NCBI GenBank assembly: GCA_029204045.2
Contig: CM055066.1
Span: 744,001 to 808,000 of the forward strand
Origin: Tillandsia leiboldiana
Lineage: Eukaryota > Streptophyta > Magnoliopsida > Poales > Bromeliaceae
Length of the DNA stretch: 64,000 nt
Direction: 5' to 3'
The notes under the pieces are model-generated. The model was not told the origin of the DNA. It made no database searches and worked only from the letters and a program-made list of their open reading frames with translations. The position numbers and the translations under genes are program-made. Below are positions 58,755-64,000 of the stretch, in pieces. The first letter of the stretch is position 1, and each line of letters begins with the position of its first letter.

Positions 58755-60881
58755 TTAATCAACAATAATTTTACTCAGATCAAGACTCCGTGTTTCATTT
58801 CCATCTATCAGTCTTCTAAGACCAGTTTTCAGTTCAGGAACTCCCTCCTGTAAAATAGCGCATACAGGAAATATTGGAACATCTCGAACCCTCCTCAGTA
58901 ATTCTTCACACACTTTTTCAGCACCCTCTTCATCAATTTTATTGGCAACTATCAATGAAGGCCGACTCGACAACCCTTCCTGATGATACTCGAGCTCCAA
59001 AACCAAATCCCTCAACTGTTCCCATGGTGGAATTCCCTTTCTACCGCTCAAAGCCGCAGCTAAGTCGACAACATAAGCCAAGACTTTCGTTCTCTCTATA
59101 TGCCTCAAAAAAGCATGTCCTAACCCTCGATTCTGATGTGCTCCTTTAATTAGCCCTGGAATGTCCGCCACCTTTACTGAAAAAAAGTCCTCATAATTCA
59201 AGTTTCCTATATTGGGCCTTAAAGTGGTGAAAGCATAATGGCCGACAACAGGTTGGGCACGTGAAAGGGCTCCTAGCAAGGTGCTTTTACCAGCATTTGG
59301 CATGCCAACAAGGCCAACATCCGCAATACTCTTTAATTCTAGGATAAGCACACTTTCAGATCCGGGCTTTCCAGTATGTAACAAAGATTCATCTTCATCA
59401 TCAAAGTATGCCATATTGGAAGAACTATCTTTGATCGTTTTGCGGGACTTGTGATCTTTCCTTAGAGAAACATTACCAAGACCACCCTCCCCACCTCGAG
59501 CAATTATTAGGCGTTGGCCTGGCTCAGTCAATTCTGCAACAGAATATTGCACTTCCTCCTCCTCCTCCTCCTCCTCCTCCTCCTCCTCCCCCTCCCCATC
59601 ATCATAATCAAAATCATCATCATTATGATCTTCTCCTTCATCTTCTAGCTCAGTTCCATATGAATGATCATTACTTACTCCATCTTCGATCAACGGAAAT
59701 GTTTTTTCAGAGAAAGGACTAACGCATGGTTTCAGATTCCCCTTTCTTACTAACTCCTTACTGCTATTGTTACAAGAATATGAAGTTGAAGCACGACGAT
59801 CTTCTTTTACCATTGAGCATGAAGTACCCTCATTGTTTTGAACAGATTTCGCAGGGAAATCCTCCGAACTGTCTGGAATATCCCATGGATCCACAGATCT
59901 CACAGAATTATTCTCAACAAAAGAAGGTAATTCACCCTCAACTAGATGCATTACAGTGCCAACCGGTACTTGCACAACCTGCGAGACATTTAAGTATTTA
60001 GCTATCATTAATTTGCAAATAAATTTGCAAAAAAGGAGATGTTACAAAATTGTCGGAGGATCATCGTATTGTTTAGGAACATTATTAACCTTGTCAGATC
60101 CTCGAGTACCTATCTGATTTTTCGAAACTCCATGCCCTCCACGTTTCGCATTCTGACAAAGAATAACTAGTGTTCATACATTCAAAGAAGAACAGATATT
60201 TATGATTACAATACATATAGTTAAACAACTCTATAGCACCCAAAAAAAAAAAAAAAAAAAAAATTCCAGAACCTACCAAATGGTGTTGCAGGTTACTGAA
60301 ATCCCAAACAGCCGCCGAGCATTCGAGAATAACATTACCTCCTCTACCACCATTTCCACCTGCACTAGCCCCAAAAAGATCACAAATTCAAAAAAAGTTA
60401 CTATTTCCCCTAAACCCCTTTGCTAAAACCCTTCAATACCATAAAGCTATTCATTGAGGAAATAACACAAACAGTAGGTGGCACCAACAAAACTGGAGCT
60501 AACCAACGCGAAGAAACCCTAATACGCACCATCGGGTTTCCCGCGGCGATCGGATATGCTACGGCGGAGGCTGCAGCAACCCTTTCCGCCCTCTCCGCCC
60601 TTCGCCCACAGCCTGAACCTATCCACCATTCTCCTCTCCTACATCAAATCACGCACATAACCCACTTCAAATTCGAACCCTAAGATGATTCCAAAGATAA
60701 TCGAATACAGAGAACGCATCAAAAGCCACAACGGAGGCTCTTTTACCTGTAAAGGCGCCGCTTTTCCCTTCTTGGAGGGTGCGTCGGAGTAGGATAAGGA
60801 GGAAGCGAACCACGAAGGGTCAGGGAAAGAGGAGAGAGGTGGTGTTCGTCCATGGCGAAGTACTACGCAGCGCCGCCACAT
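58755..60881 (-). CDS. OBGM: Mitochondrial Obg-type GTPase (OBGM-like)
   Basis: Five exons on the minus strand (60881-60747, 60638-60530, 60359-60277, 60152-60090, 59978-58755) give 537 residues. The start MWRRCVVLRHGRTPPLSS is rich in Arg and Ser with few acids, as in mitochondrial presequences. The Gly-rich Obg fold follows (RRMVDRFRLWAKGGEGGKGC, GGNGGRGGNVILECS, KRGGHGVSKNQIGTRGSDK). It is interrupted by an acidic, low-complexity insertion (about 155-271, with a Glu run from GAG repeats) before QYSVAELTEPGQRLIIARGG. The G domain has G1 GMPNAGKST (354-362), G3 DIPG (401-404) and G4 NKID (475-478). Obg proteins act in late large-ribosomal-subunit assembly; a mitoribosome role is inferred from the presequence and the similarity to rice OBGM. 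A CT/GA microsatellite (60927-60967) lies in the leader or promoter. Confidence 0.93.
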
Positions 60882-60921
60882 CCCTCGCTCGGCTACTACG
60901 ATCACACGCGGAGGAGACGAT

Positions 60922-60969
<48 letters not shown>

Positions 60970-61249
60970 ATTCTAGCGAACTGTTTACCGTTGTGGGCCA
61001 AGGCCCAGTAAGAGCCCAATAAATCTTAATGGGCCGGATATTAGTGTCTTAGATACTCGATCTCTTGGGCTGGGCCTTTCTTTTTTTTTACAAAAAAAAT
61101 AATAATAATAATAATAATAATAATAGCTACAGTTGAGAATTTATAAATACACACAAATATGTTTTTGCATATTTTATTTTCAAAGTTAATTTCATATAAT
61201 AACTATACAAGTTTCTCACTGTTTCATTAATACTACATGCTCATATACA
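60882..61249. other. Short gap between OBGM and TRM genes
   Basis: Only 368 bases separate the two minus-strand genes, so the TRM polyadenylation site and the OBGM promoter share this space. It includes (CT)n at 60927-60967 and an ATA repeat at about 61097-61126. Twice GGGCC motifs (GTGGGCCAAGGCCCA near 60992; TGGGCC near 61032) resemble TCP/site-II promoter elements, which suits a nuclear gene for an organelle protein. Confidence 0.55.
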
Positions 61250-64000
61250 CTAGGCCAGTGATATGTCATCTAAATCAAAAACAACATCCTCTATAAGATC
61301 ATCTAGTATAAGATCCTCCAATTCCAAATCCACATACTCGGAATCGAATTGAAGGTTCATCCACCCATCATTCCAAACAAAATCTTGGGCCACAACATTC
61401 TCCACTGCTTGATCCATCTGCAGCTGAGAGCTGAGATACCGGCTGATGTTCCCCCATACTTCCTCGAGAACCCGATCGCCCACCGGCATAGGTCGAACAC
61501 GAGAATTGAAGCCAGAGAATCGAGGAAAAGATACGAAGGACGAGTCGTAAATTTCCAATAGGATTTCATTTATCAGATCGAATAAAAGCATGTGATTGAG
61601 AAGGGAGTACTCGTGCTCGTCGACACAGTTATCGTGTTCTTGAGGTGAGTTCTCGGCTTCTTCGAAGTGTAGAGGGTCGACCGGCTGGTCCAGGGAGTAC
61701 CAATCTCCGAGAATCTCACTAGTGCTGAACCCGGATATTTTCAATATACTTTTCACGTACTTGAAGTCGGCCTCGTCCTTCTCGTCGACTTGAATGTGGG
61801 CAGAATTAAAATCATCTAGTTCCTCCAAAATATCTTCTTTACTGAAGTATTCTTCTGTTAACTCACCGTATCCATCATCCATTTCTCTTGGTCTTTGTGA
61901 CTCGGTTAATAACTCAAGCTTGTTGAGATGAACCTTTGTAGATTTCAGCTCCGCACCTGGTAAATTCAGCTAACGATAAGCAACTACTCAACGTAATATA
62001 TAAAATTTAGAGTCTACGAAGGCCAGCTATATCATTTCACGACGTCTTTTTTAATATATTGCACATTTGATCTATATTAAAGAAGATAAAAAAAAGTGAT
62101 CAGATCAAAATTTAAAATATAGACAATATGAGTTTGTATTAATCTTGTAGTAGAACACTCACTGGCTGCTCTAGATAGTTCACCTGAAACAGAATGCTTT
62201 GCAGAATAAGTTCCATCATCCTGGACCAATTCGCTTGTGCCAGACATAGCTCTCGAGTTTGCCGGGATGCCTCTAATATCCAGATGCAATGAACTATCTG
62301 TACTATCTTCTATTGTCACATTATCTGAAATATTGATTGCTAGATGTTCGTCCTTCTCACTAGTCGGTGCTGAATGTTCCATACTTTTATAAGTCATACC
62401 GCTGAAAGTACTCTCTGCAGCTTGTTCTACCTGACGGTCTAAACTCATGATTCCATCGGTACATATAAGAGTATCAAATGACTCGAACTGTGTAGGAATA
62501 CATTGGTCAGATGCTGCATTGTTATTGGATACTTCATTTTGGACATCTCTACTTACGAAGTACGACTTGACATCAGGAAGAGAAAAAATTCTTTTCAAGG
62601 CTTTTGGGGATTTATTTTCCATGAACTTTGGTCTTTCATAATGCTTTTTGGAATCCTTGCTTGAAATAGACTCGAATAAATTGGAGTACCTATCTAATGA
62701 TTCGTTAAGAGAAGAAGATCTCCTTATACGTCTTAGTACTTTTTTACTGTTTGGTGAAGAATATCCTTCTCTCCCATATTTATTTCTCAAGGTTGTGTCC
62801 TTATTTGGCAAATCCGTCACCTTTTGTCCATAAGGGATTTTATGAAGAATGCCATCCATAGAAGTTCGAATAACCTCCTTCTTATTCTCCTTGATTACAT
62901 CTTTTATCTTCCTTTTAATTGATGTAAAATGATTTGAAACAGTTCGACCTTCCCTTGAGCCTTTTGATTCATACAGAGCATCAGTTATTCTGGTATTGTT
63001 ACCCGTACCATCTGCTGCAAGAATATCATAGTTCTGCTCCTCTTGGTCATTGTGGGACTCAAGACTCTGGCTTGCATTACATTTTCCCAACAATTCTTCT
63101 ATGTGAGGCGTTTCAAATTTGGCTGATGCTATCTCTTCGGTTGGTAATAGCGAAGATGGATTCTGAAGAATTTTAAGAAACAAGTCCCTGTTTGCATTGA
63201 ATAGTTGAAGCAAATCCAAGAACTCTTTTGAATGATGAAGAGAAGCAGTGTTTCCTATTTCTTTAATTACTCCCTCTTTCTGAATCGATGAATTTTTCCC
63301 AAAATCATCAAGCTGGTCGTGATCCATTGTTTCAATTGTGTTAGTGCTCCCACACATTTCACATTGTTTTTGAAGAGGAGGCTCATTAGGGGCTTCAAGC
63401 AAAAATGATTGACTGCTGGAAGAAGCTGTTCCACGTGAACTGAGCTCGGTTGTTGAGGTCTCGTAGTTAGAGCTTGATTCTACAGGAAGGACATAATCGT
63501 TACATTTTAAGTGATGAATAGAAATTGTGCGCATTAGACGGGACGAAGCTGGAGAGATCTTTCTTTTCAGGTCCTTCTCCCTAAATTTTCTTTTTGATAT
63601 GAGAGTTCTCAAAAAAGCATTGCTATGACTTCTGCTTGTAGCATTAACTCCATTTTCCATCTAGAAACAAACAGTAGCAATCACTTATAACAAACACATA
63701 TAAAAGTAAGTGCAAAGAATTACATTCCCCCCCCCCCCCCCCCCCCCCCCCCACCCCCCCAAAAAAAAAAGCGCACAGGAAAACAGTACTTTAAACCATC
63801 TAATGGATAATTGGGTTAACTACCAGCATAGGTTTGAAAGTTATACTTGGTATAATCTCTTATTAGAAAAGAATAGATAATTTGTTTAAACTAAAGTTTA
63901 ATCAAAAGTTATTGTAAGAAGGTTGTTTGAACTCACTTGGGATTTTCCGTCTCCTTCTAGACAGCAATGCTCCTCACTTGTCGAAGGATCGTTTCTTCCC
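61250..64000 (-). CDS. TRM32-like protein with DUF4378, 5' end outside the window
   Basis: Three exons on the minus strand are visible: a partial one (64000-63937), a large one (63660-62163) and the last (61956-61250), joined in frame; the 5' part is cut off. The middle part reads SKEFLDLLQLFNANRDLFLK and SPASSRLMRTISIHHLK, as in plant TON1-recruiting-motif proteins of the TRM32 type. The last exon is a DUF4378 domain: FKYVKSILKISGFSTSEILG, DWYSLDQPVDPLHFEE, LLFDLINEILLEIY, and an acidic C-terminus ending FDLDDISLA that resembles the TON1-binding tail. TRM proteins link TON1 and PP2A to microtubules and set division-plane and cell-shape cues. Over 730 residues are seen here. TRM subgroup is judged by eye. 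Confidence 0.85.
63727..63770. repeat. C homopolymer followed by an A run in a TRM intron
   Basis: Twenty-six C residues, one A, seven C, then ten A. Such C runs are rare in plant DNA; the length may not be exact. Confidence 0.9.

Noticed and set aside
1..64000. CRISPR arrays, prokaryotic operons, phage or plasmid modules
   Set aside because: Introns, plant-specific families and plant transposon types throughout show nuclear plant DNA. No regularly spaced repeats or prokaryotic gene order are present.

Overview
The window is nuclear DNA of a flowering plant, most likely a non-grass commelinid monocot such as pineapple or a palm relative. The evidence is GC-rich 5' exons in an otherwise AT-rich background (expansin, glucanase and the 45.4 kb gene), GT-AG introns throughout, monocot-like protein sequences, and many MITEs, solo-LTR-like sequence and TA microsatellites. 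The species is an inference; nothing here proves it. There are no operons; each gene is its own transcription unit.

Layout. 0.9-6.1 kb (+): a large multidomain ankyrin/CCCH/RRM/LOTUS-like/RING protein. 6.1-10.9 kb: repeats, including a PIF/Harbinger-type element with TTA target duplications. 11.1-14.4 kb (+): a rhomboid intramembrane protease with a complete catalytic set. 14.4-19.4 kb: intergenic DNA with a cluster of three related Mutator-type MITEs. 19.5-20.9 kb (+): an alpha-expansin. 21.5 kb: a CACTA-type MITE. 23.7-26.4 kb (+): an SR splicing factor of the SCL30 group. 27.3-30.0 kb (-): a receptor-like cytoplasmic kinase (PBL type). 32.8-37.3 kb (-): a three-repeat MYB (MYB3R). 40.4-42.8 kb (-): a GH17 beta-1,3-glucanase with an X8 domain. 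45.4-46.1 kb (+): a conserved protein of unknown function. 48.9-50.1 kb (-): CXIP4. 50.9-53.1 kb (-): TIM9. 54.6-55.3 kb (-): a type 2 metallothionein. 58.8-60.9 kb (-): an OBGM-type mitochondrial Obg GTPase. 61.3-64.0 kb (-): a TRM32-like protein cut by the window edge.

The genes are mostly unrelated housekeeping, signalling and cell-wall functions. They do not form a cluster with a shared pathway. I see no new multi-gene system. The most interesting points are regulatory or structural: nine AACGG cores, the core of the element MYB3R proteins bind, upstream of the MYB3R gene itself; an in-frame 18-nt candidate microexon and a NAGNAG acceptor in the SR-protein gene; an unusual ANK-CCCH-RRM-LOTUS-RING-RING architecture; a splice acceptor preceded by a TA repeat instead of a pyrimidine tract; and a pair of dispersed repeats that differ almost only by transitions. 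Exon borders were read by eye from splice signals and reading-frame continuity.
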